Source of the DNA: CAYOXD01 sp964407825
Lineage (GTDB): Bacteria > Desulfobacterota > Desulfobacteria > Desulfobacterales > JAFDDL01
Length of the DNA: 64,000 nt
Direction: 5' to 3'
Assembly: GCA_964407825.1 (NCBI GenBank)
Contig: CAYOXD010000002.1
Span: 44,846-108,845 of the forward strand
The notes below the pieces were generated by a model. It was not told the origin of the DNA. It saw only the letters and a list, made by a program, of their open reading frames with translations, and made no database searches. How positions within the stretch are numbered: position 1 is the stretch's first letter; the number at the start of each line of letters is the position of its first letter. The translations under genes were made by a program, and so were the position numbers. Positions 40,056 through 48,322 of the stretch are shown piece after piece.

Positions 40056-42854
40056 CTATTCCTCATGAATCCTCAGACCTGCCGGCAGCGCCTCCCCATA
40101 GATGGTACTCTCCTCCCTGGAGGCAATGGGGACCACTTCGCTGACAAAGGGCAGACAATCCGCCAGTTCGGGAAATTGCCTCAGCCAGTCTTGAACGCGG
40201 CGCAGCTGGTCCTCGCTCAAATCCCTTGCGCTATCCCCGGTCTTGCGAGCCATCTGGGCCAGGGTCACTCCGACCGGTTTCGGGTTCCGCCAGGGCTGTT
40301 CCATCAGCGCCTCACACCAGGCAAAGACCTGTGAGGGCGGCACCACCCGGTTGATGGGTCCGTAGAGAAGCTCCCTTGCGGCCAGACGAGACAGGGCCCA
40401 GAGCAGTTGGGGCTTTGTTTTTTTCGGTGACAGGTCCTTCAGGAGCCGTTCCGCCCACCGGGCCTTGTCGTTGGTCTGGAGGTGCTCCAGATTGGCCACC
40501 AGCATCCAGATTTCCAGCATCTCCTGAGGGGGCAGCTTCGGCGCAGCGCCCTTTTTGGGCATGAGAAGGGAGGTGAGGTCCTGACTGAACTGGCGCTGCT
40601 GGCCGGGGCTGAGACCGGCGCAGAGCCTTCGCCACATGATCCACCATTCCGCATTCACCTGGGCGTTGTTACCATGGACCGGTCCCTGATGATACAATTT
40701 CCAGAGCGGCTTCATCCGGTGGACGTCAAAGGCGTCCCCGCATCCAGGACGCATGCAATAGCCCAGAAGATTCATCCACCGGCTCTCCAGCACCGCCACC
40801 CGTTGCCGTGTGGCGGCAAGGGCGATGAGATCGTCGGCCAGGGTGCGAAGGAAGGTCAGGGGCCAGCGCTCCTTCTTGAGCGCCACGATCCGTGCAATGT
40901 CCTTCACGATGGAGGCATCGCCTTTACCCTGGCCTTCCCCTGAAAAGAGATCCCGAATCGCCTTTTGGGCTTTGGCAGCCCGACCGGCCTCAATGACCAC
41001 GTCATCGCTCACCTCCGCCGCGGCCGGCGTGGTGCCACGGAGCTGGAACTGGAGCTGCCAGCGATGGTCCGTGGCGCGGCTGGTGCACCAGAGGGAGAGG
41101 CTTCCCATTTCCGTGTAGGCCGCTTCCAGCTGAACGGGAATCTCGCTGTGCTGCCCCCCCTTTCCGAATTCGATCACCGTTTGCACAGGCGGCATGGCGG
41201 TAAGGGTTTCATCGATGCGCACCAGGTCGCCGGAGCGGTCACCGGACCTGAAACTGGAACTGAAAACGTCGAACTGTACCGGCTGGTTCGTCATGACCGT
41301 GAAATCCCGGTCCTTCAATTGGATGGCCGATCCCTCGTCCAAACCACGCTCCACCAGGCAGATGGCCTTTTCGGCGCCTCCCGGGTCGGTCTTCCGGGTG
41401 CCGACGCCGAGATAATAGGCTCGGGGGCTGCCGCTTCCCACCCGGACCCCCAGACCGGTTTTCACCAGTCCGTAATAGGCCGCGCCGAGGGCCACCGCGA
41501 GATCCGGATGGGGATTGTCCAGCACCCCCGGGCAGTGCTCGTCGCTTTGGCCAAACCAATGCCGCAGGGTCTCCCGGATCCGCTCCTGGATGAGGGGCGG
41601 CTTGAGGGAGCCGCCATTGAAAAGGATGTGCTCGGGTGCCCCCTGAGGGCGGTTCAACAGATGGGCCATCTCCTCCCCGTGCTGATCCATGAACCAGCAA
41701 AGATGTCGTGTCACGGCAGGTTCCTGCTCATAGGGCAGTCCCAGCTCGGTGATGCCCTTTCGATCCCGTTGCGCTCTGCCGGATCCCGGTGAAACCAGCG
41801 GGAAAAACCCCTCGGTGAGGACCGATTCCACGTCCGACCGTGTCAGCGTTGCCGAAAGCGTGCCGGCGATGAGTCGCCCGCCCTTTCCCATGAGGGTGAT
41901 GGTGACCGAATCGGAGCGTCCCTCCAGGAGGCTCTCCTTCGCCTGGCGGCATTGGTGGCACAGGGCCTTCCACCGGTCCGGGCCGAGAGCGGCGGATTTG
42001 CCGGAAAAGCGGCGCTCCACGTGACGGGCCAGGGCCAGATCGACATTGTCTCCGCCTAAAATCAGGTGATCGCCCACCGCGATCCGCTCGAACCGAGGGC
42101 TGCCTTCGGTTTCCCGCAAGATGATGAGGGTGAAATCCGAAGTGCCCCCCCCCACGTCGCACACGAGGATGAGCTCGCCGGGCTGAACCAGGTCCCGCCA
42201 GTGATGCTCGTGGCGGATGAGCCAAGCGTAAAAGGCCGCCAGGGGCTCCTCCAGGAGGGTGACATGTCGCAGGCCGGCAAGGGTGGCCGCAGACAGGGTC
42301 AGATCGCGGGCCACCTCGTCGAAGGAGGCCGGCACGGTGATGATGACCATCTGATTTTCGAGATAGGCTTCGTCGTCGTCCCCCTTACCCCGGTTCCAGG
42401 CCTGCCGGATATGGGAGAGGTAGGCCGCCGTCGCCTGGACGGGGGAGACCTTGGCGATATCCTTTCCGACCCCCCAGGGCAGGATCTTGGCCTGGCGATC
42501 CACGCTCCCGTGGCAGAGCCAGCTCTTTGCGGAGGAGACAAGCCTTGCCGGCACCGTCGCCCCGTGATCCCGGGCCAGGGCCCCCACCACATGCGACGGT
42601 TCCGGGGACCACGGCAGGGCGATGGCCTCCCGGGCGATGTCGTACTCACCGGGAATGTAGAGAAAGGAGGGCAGGACGGGCAGCTGAGTGATTTCTCCGA
42701 GTCCCGTCAGTTGAGGTATGCGGAAGTGACGGATAAGCTTCTGCTTTCCCCCTTCCGGAATCTCTTCGGGGAGGGACGCCAGATCCACATAGGAGACCGC
42801 CGAGTTGGTGGTCCCTAGATCGATCCCCACGATGAAACGGTGATCATTCGTCAA
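40056..42854 (-). CDS. Large Hsp70-related protein (DnaK-like plus DUF3731-type C-terminus)
   Basis: 932 residues. The N-terminal half is an Hsp70-type ATPase: FIVGIDLGTTNSAVSYVDL, the DVGGGTSDFTL phosphate-2 motif, FNGGSLKPPLI and LAVALGAAYYG. The second half lacks a normal DnaK substrate-binding domain and instead has a long helical region ending in motifs such as LLGYCMRPGCGD and LWKLYHQGPVHGN, which fits the DUF3731 tail of a DnaK-related family. It overlaps the preceding Hsp70 gene by 11 bases. These proteins occur in cassettes with a second Hsp70 and a DUF2760 protein. Substrates unknown; no DnaJ or GrpE gene is nearby. Confidence 0.88.
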   Translation of the reverse strand: MTNDHRFIVGIDLGTTNSAVSYVDLASLPEEIPEGGKQKLIRHFRIPQLTGLGEITQLPVLPSFLYIPGEYDIAREAIALPWSPEPSHVVGALARDHGATVPARLVSSAKSWLCHGSVDRQAKILPWGVGKDIAKVSPVQATAAYLSHIRQAWNRGKGDDDEAYLENQMVIITVPASFDEVARDLTLSAATLAGLRHVTLLEEPLAAFYAWLIRHEHHWRDLVQPGELILVCDVGGGTSDFTLIILRETEGSPRFERIAVGDHLILGGDNVDLALARHVERRFSGKSAALGPDRWKALCHQCRQAKESLLEGRSDSVTITLMGKGGRLIAGTLSATLTRSDVESVLTEGFFPLVSPGSGRAQRDRKGITELGLPYEQEPAVTRHLCWFMDQHGEEMAHLLNRPQGAPEHILFNGGSLKPPLIQERIRETLRHWFGQSDEHCPGVLDNPHPDLAVALGAAYYGLVKTGLGVRVGSGSPRAYYLGVGTRKTDPGGAEKAICLVERGLDEGSAIQLKDRDFTVMTNQPVQFDVFSSSFRSGDRSGDLVRIDETLTAMPPVQTVIEFGKGGQHSEIPVQLEAAYTEMGSLSLWCTSRATDHRWQLQFQLRGTTPAAAEVSDDVVIEAGRAAKAQKAIRDLFSGEGQGKGDASIVKDIARIVALKKERWPLTFLRTLADDLIALAATRQRVAVLESRWMNLLGYCMRPGCGDAFDVHRMKPLWKLYHQGPVHGNNAQVNAEWWIMWRRLCAGLSPGQQRQFSQDLTSLLMPKKGAAPKLPPQEMLEIWMLVANLEHLQTNDKARWAERLLKDLSPKKTKPQLLWALSRLAARELLYGPINRVVPPSQVFAWCEALMEQPWRNPKPVGVTLAQMARKTGDSARDLSEDQLRRVQDWLRQFPELADCLPFVSEVVPIASREESTIYGEALPAGLRIHEE

Positions 42855-44673
42855 GTGGATGCCTTTCCCGAACGTTGAATTCCAGCTTCCACCGCTGCCC
42901 GTCCTCCTGTGAAACGCACCATAGCTCGAGGGTGCCGATCTCGGTCACCGCGATTTCCAGGGTCACGGGAATCGCGGTGCCCATTTCACCGTCCAAAGTG
43001 GTCTCCAGCGTCGTGATGGCTTCGATTTGCCCCTCCCAGTCGTCGATAATAACACCGGGGGTATCATCGAACCGGGTGGTGGAGCCCAGGAAGTCGAAGG
43101 TTACGGGCTCCCCCACCACCAGGACGAATTCCTGGGAGGAAATCTCAGCCCTGGCACCCTCCTCCATGCCGAAGGGCGCCAGGCAGAGCGCCCGGGTGGG
43201 CGCCGGCATACCGGGAACAGCCGGCATGGCCGCAGCGATGCCGAGGTAATAGGATTTTCCGAGGCCTCCCCGGATGCGGATGCCATGCCCCCGCCTGGCC
43301 AGCCCGTAATAGGCCGCTCCCCGGGCTACGGCAAGGTCGGCGTCCGTGGCCGCGATTTCCCGGACCGGAGCCGCCCCCTCCTGGCCCTCCTGCCAGGAAT
43401 TGAGAAGGGTCAGGATCCGCTTTCGGAGCTGGTCGGCTTTCATGACACCACCGTTGAAAAGAACGGCTGTCGGCTGGGTCTTCCTGTCCAGATGCGCATC
43501 CTGGCGACTGATGAACCGGGCCAGGTGCCGGGAGACGCAGGGGTCCGCCTCGTAGGAGAGACCGAACTCCTTGATGCCCGCCTGTTGACCTGCCGCTGGC
43601 GCATCGCTGCGCTCGCAGAGCGGAAAAAATCCATTTAGGATGACCGATTCGGCATCCTCCCGGGTCATTTCCGCCCGGAGGGTGCCGCCGATGAGTTTGC
43701 TGCCCGCGCCCAGGATGGCGATGGGCCGCTCGTCCGGTCCGTTCTCCGAGAGAATCGCCTCCTTGGCGCTGCGGCACCCGTGCCACAGGCCTTGCATCTG
43801 GCGCGTATCCAGGTTCTTTCCCTCACCGGAGAGCCGCTTTGCCAGATGGTAGGCCAGGGAAAGATCCATATTGTCCCCCCCCACCAGAAGGTGCTCCCCG
43901 ACGGCGATACGCTCCAGATCCAGCTCCCCGTCCCGCTCGGATATCTGGATGAGGCTGAAATCACTCGTTCCGCCGCCGATGTCGAACACCAGGACCAGAT
44001 CGCCGACGGAAACCGCATCCCGCCATTTGTCATTGGAGGTGGAGATCCAGGAATAAAAGGCCGCCTGGGGCTCCTCCAGCAGGGTCACGTTCGCAAGCCC
44101 CGCCAGACGCGCCGCCTGGATTGTAAGCTCCCGAGCCACCGCATCAAAGGAGGCCGGCACGGTCAGCAGAATATCCTGGTTCTCCATCAGGAGGCTCGGC
44201 TCGTAGCCATCTGCGGTCCGGGCCATCTGGTGATCCCAGGCCTGGCGGATATGCTTCAGGATTTCGGCCGAAGCGGCCACCGGACTGAGCTTCGGGCAGT
44301 CCGCCGGGCCTTTCCAGGGAAGGATGGGCTTGTTGCGGTCCACAAGGGGATGGCAGAGCCAGGACTTGGCAGAGGAGATGAGCCGTTGGGGAAGCTCCGC
44401 TCCCCGTTTCCTGGCAAATTCCCCCACCGTGAGGGTCTCCTCCCCTGACCAGGGAAGCGCCAGGGCCCCTTCCGGCACGTCGTGCGGTCCTGGGGATAAA
44501 ATGAAGGAGGGCAGGATGTCGCGGTTCTCGACCACCCCGGCCTCCACGGTCTGGGGGATTTCCAGGATCTCGATGTCGGGCGTCCGACCGGGATCCAGTT
44601 GGGCCCTGGTATAGGAGACCACGCTGTTAGTGGTTCCCAGATCGATGCCGATGATATACTGGGCGTCACTCAT
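42844..44673 (-). CDS. Hsp70 family protein
   Basis: 609 residues from the ATG at 44673, two bases after the end of the DUF2760 gene. The ATPase motifs are IIGIDLGTTNSVVSYTRA, FDIGGGTSDFSLI, LFNGGVMKADQLRKR and LAVARGAAYYGLARRG. The C-terminal part (about 480-609) is a beta-rich domain (VTFDFLGSTTRFDDTPGV, IPVTLEIAVTEIGTLELWC) shorter than DnaK's substrate-binding domain and lid, so it is closer to the HscC/YegD-like group. Coupled to the larger Hsp70 downstream; the two probably form one chaperone unit with the DUF2760 membrane protein. Confidence 0.9.
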   Translation of the reverse strand: MSDAQYIIGIDLGTTNSVVSYTRAQLDPGRTPDIEILEIPQTVEAGVVENRDILPSFILSPGPHDVPEGALALPWSGEETLTVGEFARKRGAELPQRLISSAKSWLCHPLVDRNKPILPWKGPADCPKLSPVAASAEILKHIRQAWDHQMARTADGYEPSLLMENQDILLTVPASFDAVARELTIQAARLAGLANVTLLEEPQAAFYSWISTSNDKWRDAVSVGDLVLVFDIGGGTSDFSLIQISERDGELDLERIAVGEHLLVGGDNMDLSLAYHLAKRLSGEGKNLDTRQMQGLWHGCRSAKEAILSENGPDERPIAILGAGSKLIGGTLRAEMTREDAESVILNGFFPLCERSDAPAAGQQAGIKEFGLSYEADPCVSRHLARFISRQDAHLDRKTQPTAVLFNGGVMKADQLRKRILTLLNSWQEGQEGAAPVREIAATDADLAVARGAAYYGLARRGHGIRIRGGLGKSYYLGIAAAMPAVPGMPAPTRALCLAPFGMEEGARAEISSQEFVLVVGEPVTFDFLGSTTRFDDTPGVIIDDWEGQIEAITTLETTLDGEMGTAIPVTLEIAVTEIGTLELWCVSQEDGQRWKLEFNVRERHPLDE

Positions 44674-44675
44674 GG

Positions 44676-45437
44676 TCAGATTTCCACCTCCGCCGGGGCC
44701 AGAATCCCCGCATCCCGGGTTCCGGAAAGGGTCGGCAAATCCTCCCGCTTGGACTGCCATCCCCGGTGACGCAGAGTCCCCTGAAAGGGCGGCTCCCCAC
44801 TGACATTGCCCACCAGTTTGATGGCGGCGGGATCGAAGCCCGCGGCCACGGTGACGGATTCGCCCTCCTCCTGGTCGATAATCGGCTGCAGCGAGAGGCG
44901 TTTGTCGATGACCTGCTTGCAGCTCTCGTGGATTCCACGAACGGCAGCGCCGATCTGAGCGTCCTCATAGAGGCTCAAATCCTCGGCGAAAAAATCCAGG
45001 AGCCGTCCCTCCCGCTGCAGGATTGATATCAGATAGAGATACATCTGCTTACTCTGACGAAGCCGCTGGATCTTGTCCTCACCTGCTGCGCCGGTCAGCT
45101 TTGGCTCCTTCTTTGCCTTCGCCTGCCGGGCAGAGCCGGGCAAAAGCGCTTTCAGGCTGCCGCGAATGCCGAGCCAGGCAGCAAGCGCCAGAAGGATGCT
45201 GAGGAGACAAATGGCCGGCAGGACCCATTCAAGGAGGTATTTCTGAGCCATCGTCGCCAGTCGGGTGAATTGGGCAAGGGCACCCGAGTCGAGTGTCCCC
45301 CCCAACAGTGTCGAAAGATTCTCTCTGACGAGGTCCACTGCGTAGAAAAGCGCCAAGAATATCACTGCACCCAGGAAAATAAAATAAAATAGAATTCTGA
45401 AAAGCGCGCGTCGGGAAAAACGGTTGAGAATATCCAC
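44676..45437 (-). CDS. DUF2760 membrane protein of the Hsp70 cassette
   Basis: 253 residues if translation starts at a GTG (45437) 9 bases after AAGGAG; the ATG at 45446 sits right on that site, and a longer frame to 45503 is less likely. Two membrane segments (ILFYFIFLGAVIFLALFYAV and WVLPAICLLSILLALAAWLG) are followed by a soluble domain with QSKQMYLYLISILQREGRL and EDAQIGAAVRGIHESCKQ, matching DUF2760. The family is found upstream of Hsp70 pairs. Because it is membrane-anchored, it may bring the two Hsp70 proteins to the membrane. A TTGACA promoter lies about 85 bases upstream. Confidence 0.82.
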   Translation of the reverse strand: MDILNRFSRRALFRILFYFIFLGAVIFLALFYAVDLVRENLSTLLGGTLDSGALAQFTRLATMAQKYLLEWVLPAICLLSILLALAAWLGIRGSLKALLPGSARQAKAKKEPKLTGAAGEDKIQRLRQSKQMYLYLISILQREGRLLDFFAEDLSLYEDAQIGAAVRGIHESCKQVIDKRLSLQPIIDQEEGESVTVAAGFDPAAIKLVGNVSGEPPFQGTLRHRGWQSKREDLPTLSGTRDAGILAPAEVEI

Positions 45438-45499
45438 TGAGTTCATCTCCTTGAAGAAAAGGGAACGGCGCCGGGCCGGCAATTTCGCTATCGGCAAGG

Positions 45500-45528
45500 A
45501 CACTAATGACTGCCGGTTTACCTGTCAA
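45500..45528 (-). promoter_or_regulatory. Possible promoter of the DUF2760-Hsp70-lpdA operon
   Basis: On the minus strand, TTGACA (45523-45528), 17 bases, then TAGTGT (45500-45505). The -35 is perfect, the -10 weak. It fits the first gene of a run of five minus-strand genes. Confidence 0.35.
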
Positions 45529-45584
45529 GGGGCTATATTGCCTCTTTACCTGCGGATTGCCCCCATGGTATAGGCCTCCCTATT

Positions 45585-45872
45585 ATGAAACCAACATCGA
45601 AGAAGGAGCCTTCGGCCCCCCCCCTTTTTGCACCCGATATATTGGCATCCCATCTGCCGTCACCCGAGGCCGGGCAAGTCGATAGACCCCGCCTGGCGCC
45701 GACCGCTGGCTACAGGTTCCGGTTCGATTTCGACATCGGTTATCTGCGAAAAAGTCCATGCAGGATGTGCACCAATCAGCCCGAGCTGCCCCGTTGCGCA
45801 GACGGCTGCCGGGTCCTGGACAAGCTCCACACCGTTCTGTCCAGAAGCATATCTTGCGCCGGGAGACCCTGA
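45585..45872 (+). CDS. Small Cys-rich protein
   Basis: 95 residues. A Pro-rich N-terminus is followed by a patterned C-terminal part: FRFDFDIGYLRKSPCRMCTN, then ELPRCADGCRVLDKL. The spacing C-x2-C-x8-C-x3-C suggests a zinc- or Fe-S-binding finger, and the surrounding text is not like a shadow frame. No clear ribosome-binding site before the ATG. It is divergent from the DUF2760 gene and converges with the thioredoxin-reductase-like gene. I have seen similar Cys-rich short proteins in this bacterial group but cannot name the family. Confidence 0.5.
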   Translation: MKPTSKKEPSAPPLFAPDILASHLPSPEAGQVDRPRLAPTAGYRFRFDFDIGYLRKSPCRMCTNQPELPRCADGCRVLDKLHTVLSRSISCAGRP

Positions 45873-45885
45873 GCGTACCTGCCCC

Positions 45886-47499
45886 TCAGCTCTTATTTTT
45901 CATCCAATAGGGATTGATGAGGTCCTCGAATATGGCCAGGGCCGCAGCAGATCCCTGACCGGTGGCGGTCACGATCTGCTTGTAGCCCCCCTCCACGTCC
46001 CCGGCCGAATAGATGCCCGGGATATTGGTCCGGTGATTGCCGTCATGGCGGATAAAGCCGTCCGGTGTCAGCTCGACGCCGATTTTGCTTGCCAGACCGA
46101 CGGTGGGTTCGTATCCGATGGCAATAAAAACCCCGTTGGTCTCGAATGTCGATGTTTCGCCGGTTTTATTGTTACGCAGCAGAAGGGCGTTCACCTGCTT
46201 ATCCCCGCGGATCTCCTGAATTTCCGTATCCCATAGCACGGGGATGTGGTTGTCGAAGAGGTTCTTTGTCAGGACCTCCTGTGCGCGCAGTTTATCCCTG
46301 CGATGAATCAGCGTGACCCCGACCCCCATGTGATGCAAGTGCAGCGCCTCGGTCACCGCGCTGTTGCCCCCGCCCACCATCACCACCTGCCTTCCCTTGA
46401 AAAGCGGTCCATCACAGGTGCTGCAGTAACTGACCCCCTTTCCGCTGAACTCCTTTTCCCCCTTGACCCCCAGCAGCCGGTGGGTGGCGCCGGTAGCCAG
46501 CAGCACCGCCCGGGTGTGAAAGGTTCGACGCGTGGTGGACACCACCACCGGATCTCCGGGGGTGATATCCAGAACATTCTCGCCTTGAAAAATGGGAACA
46601 TACTCGAGGGCGTGGCTCACCATGATGTCCACCAGCGTCCGGCCGCCCACCTGGGTAAATCCGGGGTAATTCTCCACAATGGGGGTGGTGGCCACCTGCC
46701 CGCCCAGGGCATCGCGCTCCACGACGGCGGCTTTGAGGCCCGAGCGTTCCGCGTAGATCCCGGCGGCAAGACCGGCGGGCCCCCCACCAACGATGAGCAC
46801 ATCGGTTTCCACCAGCTCGGCGGTGTTCTCAGGGATGAAAACCGTCACGGGCTCCAGCTTCTTCAGAGAGGCCATGAAGATTTCCTCTGTCCTGGCGCCC
46901 TGGCCCACCAGGACATCATTGGCATAGCACTGGGGGACACTCAGGGCGGAATATTGCTCTGCCAGGTCCGTGTTGCACTGGATGTCCACGATCTCAAGGG
47001 ACACCATCTCCGGGGCCTCGATGGCAGCCCGGACGCCGTTGACGGCTTCCTGGGGGCAGTAGGGGCAAGTGGCGCTCACAAATACCTTGACGTTCCTGGG
47101 GGAATCGATGCTCTTCAGAACCGCTTTGGCCTCGTCCTTCAGCTGGCTCTCCCCCAGTCCCACCAGAATCAGGGCTTCGAGCATGGTTCGTCCCTCCTCC
47201 CCAAGGGGCGCACCAAGCCATCGGATTCCATAGCGTTCCGGTGCGATCAGCAGCGTTGGAGAGCGGCTCACATTCCATTTCCGGGCCAGTTCGTGATCGA
47301 GAAAATATTCCCGGAACTGGATCTTGTCCGTGAGATCCCGGAATGCCTTCATGATCTGACGGTTCGTTTGAACGAATATCGTATCATCGCCTCGGGCGAT
47401 GAAATGATACACGGGAATGTCATTGGGCAGCCTGGCAAAGGTTGCCTGAAGCTGTCGCATGATGTTGGCATTTGCCGATTCCTGTCCATGTGAGTCCAT
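45886..47499 (-). CDS. Thioredoxin-reductase-like flavoprotein with N-terminal glutaredoxin-like domains (AhpF/PDO type)
   Basis: 537 residues. Residues about 15-215 form two thioredoxin-like folds, the second with an active CPYC (C145, C148; VSATCPYCPQEA). Residues about 232-530 are the NADPH/FAD reductase: VLIVGGGPAGLAAGIYA, the redox C359-S-T-C362 (GVSYCSTCDGP) and GIYSAGDVEGG. The plan is that of AhpF and of thermophile reductase-disulfide oxidoreductase fusions, in which electrons pass from NAD(P)H through FAD to CSTC and then CPYC. No AhpC peroxiredoxin gene is next to it. The usual CATC is CSTC here. Confidence 0.92.
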   Translation of the reverse strand: MDSHGQESANANIMRQLQATFARLPNDIPVYHFIARGDDTIFVQTNRQIMKAFRDLTDKIQFREYFLDHELARKWNVSRSPTLLIAPERYGIRWLGAPLGEEGRTMLEALILVGLGESQLKDEAKAVLKSIDSPRNVKVFVSATCPYCPQEAVNGVRAAIEAPEMVSLEIVDIQCNTDLAEQYSALSVPQCYANDVLVGQGARTEEIFMASLKKLEPVTVFIPENTAELVETDVLIVGGGPAGLAAGIYAERSGLKAAVVERDALGGQVATTPIVENYPGFTQVGGRTLVDIMVSHALEYVPIFQGENVLDITPGDPVVVSTTRRTFHTRAVLLATGATHRLLGVKGEKEFSGKGVSYCSTCDGPLFKGRQVVMVGGGNSAVTEALHLHHMGVGVTLIHRRDKLRAQEVLTKNLFDNHIPVLWDTEIQEIRGDKQVNALLLRNNKTGETSTFETNGVFIAIGYEPTVGLASKIGVELTPDGFIRHDGNHRTNIPGIYSAGDVEGGYKQIVTATGQGSAAALAIFEDLINPYWMKNKS

Positions 47500-47578
47500 A
47501 TCGATTGCCCTTTCATGGCGTCGTGGAAATAGACCTGGCGGCCCGTTAAGGTGGAAAAATCAATCTCATTTTAGGTAT

Positions 47579-47607
47579 AAATTAAACAAGTTCCGATGAC
47601 ATGTCAA
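47579..47607 (-). promoter_or_regulatory. Possible promoter of the thioredoxin-reductase-like gene
   Basis: On the minus strand, TTGACA (47602-47607, touching the ispD stop), 17 bases, then TAATTT (47579-47584). Perfect -35, moderate -10, about 75 bases before the ATG. Confidence 0.4.
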
Positions 47608-48305
47608 TGTGGGCTGTGGGGCTGGCCCATGGAAAGAAGCGCCGCTGCCAACTGGAGATCCTCCGGGGTAGTGATCTTGATATTGTTCCTGCTGCCGGGA
47701 ATGATCCGGATTCCCGTGCCCATCCGTTCCAGGAGGCTGGCGTCGTCCGTAGCGCATATTCCCTCCCGCCGTGCTCGGGCGTGGGCCTCCACAATGAGCG
47801 CATATCGGAAGGCTTGGGGGGTTTGTGCCTGCCAGATTCCTTTCCGGTCCAGGGTCCGGGTGATGAGCCCCGCATCCGAGACATACTTCAGCGTGTCTGT
47901 GGCGCGGATCCCCAGGATGCACGCCCCATGGGTCGCGGCCTCCCGGATACAGGCGCTTACCTGTTCAGGGGTAACGAAGGGCCTCACACCGTCATGGATC
48001 ACCACGACATCGGTGTCGGCGTCCATGGCGGCCAGACCGTTCCAAACCGAGGCCTGACGCACCTCCCCCCCCGGTACCAGATCCACGGGGGTATGAAGAT
48101 CAATGGACGAAAGGAGCCGTCCCCTGCAGAAATCGAAGTCGGTTTGGGGCGCCGCCAGAAAAATCCGGCTGACGAGGGGGCAGCGATCGAATATTCGAAG
48201 GGTGTGGGCGACGATGGGCAGCCCTCTTATCTCCAGGTACTGCTTTCGCACCGCACTGCCCATTCGAAGGCCGCTTCCGGCGGCCACGACAAGGGCTGTA
48301 TTCAT
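47604..48305 (-). CDS. ispD: 2-C-methyl-D-erythritol 4-phosphate cytidylyltransferase
   Basis: Transfers CMP to MEP in the non-mevalonate isoprenoid pathway. 233 residues: ALVVAAGSGLRMGSAVRKQY (nucleotide binding), HTLRIFD, the PGGEVRQASVWNGL segment, VIHDGVRPFV, and TDDASLLERMG near the C-terminus. It sits alone between the HPr-domain gene and the thioredoxin-reductase-like gene; ispF is not adjacent. Length is normal. Confidence 0.94.
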   Translation of the reverse strand: MNTALVVAAGSGLRMGSAVRKQYLEIRGLPIVAHTLRIFDRCPLVSRIFLAAPQTDFDFCRGRLLSSIDLHTPVDLVPGGEVRQASVWNGLAAMDADTDVVVIHDGVRPFVTPEQVSACIREAATHGACILGIRATDTLKYVSDAGLITRTLDRKGIWQAQTPQAFRYALIVEAHARARREGICATDDASLLERMGTGIRIIPGSRNNIKITTPEDLQLAAALLSMGQPHSPH

Positions 48306-48322
48306 GGCTATAGAGGGCGGAC

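Noticed and set aside
46246..47493. Plus-strand ORF of 415 codons opposite the thioredoxin-reductase-like gene
   Set aside because: Antisense shadow of a well-supported gene; no motif and His/Gly-rich composition.
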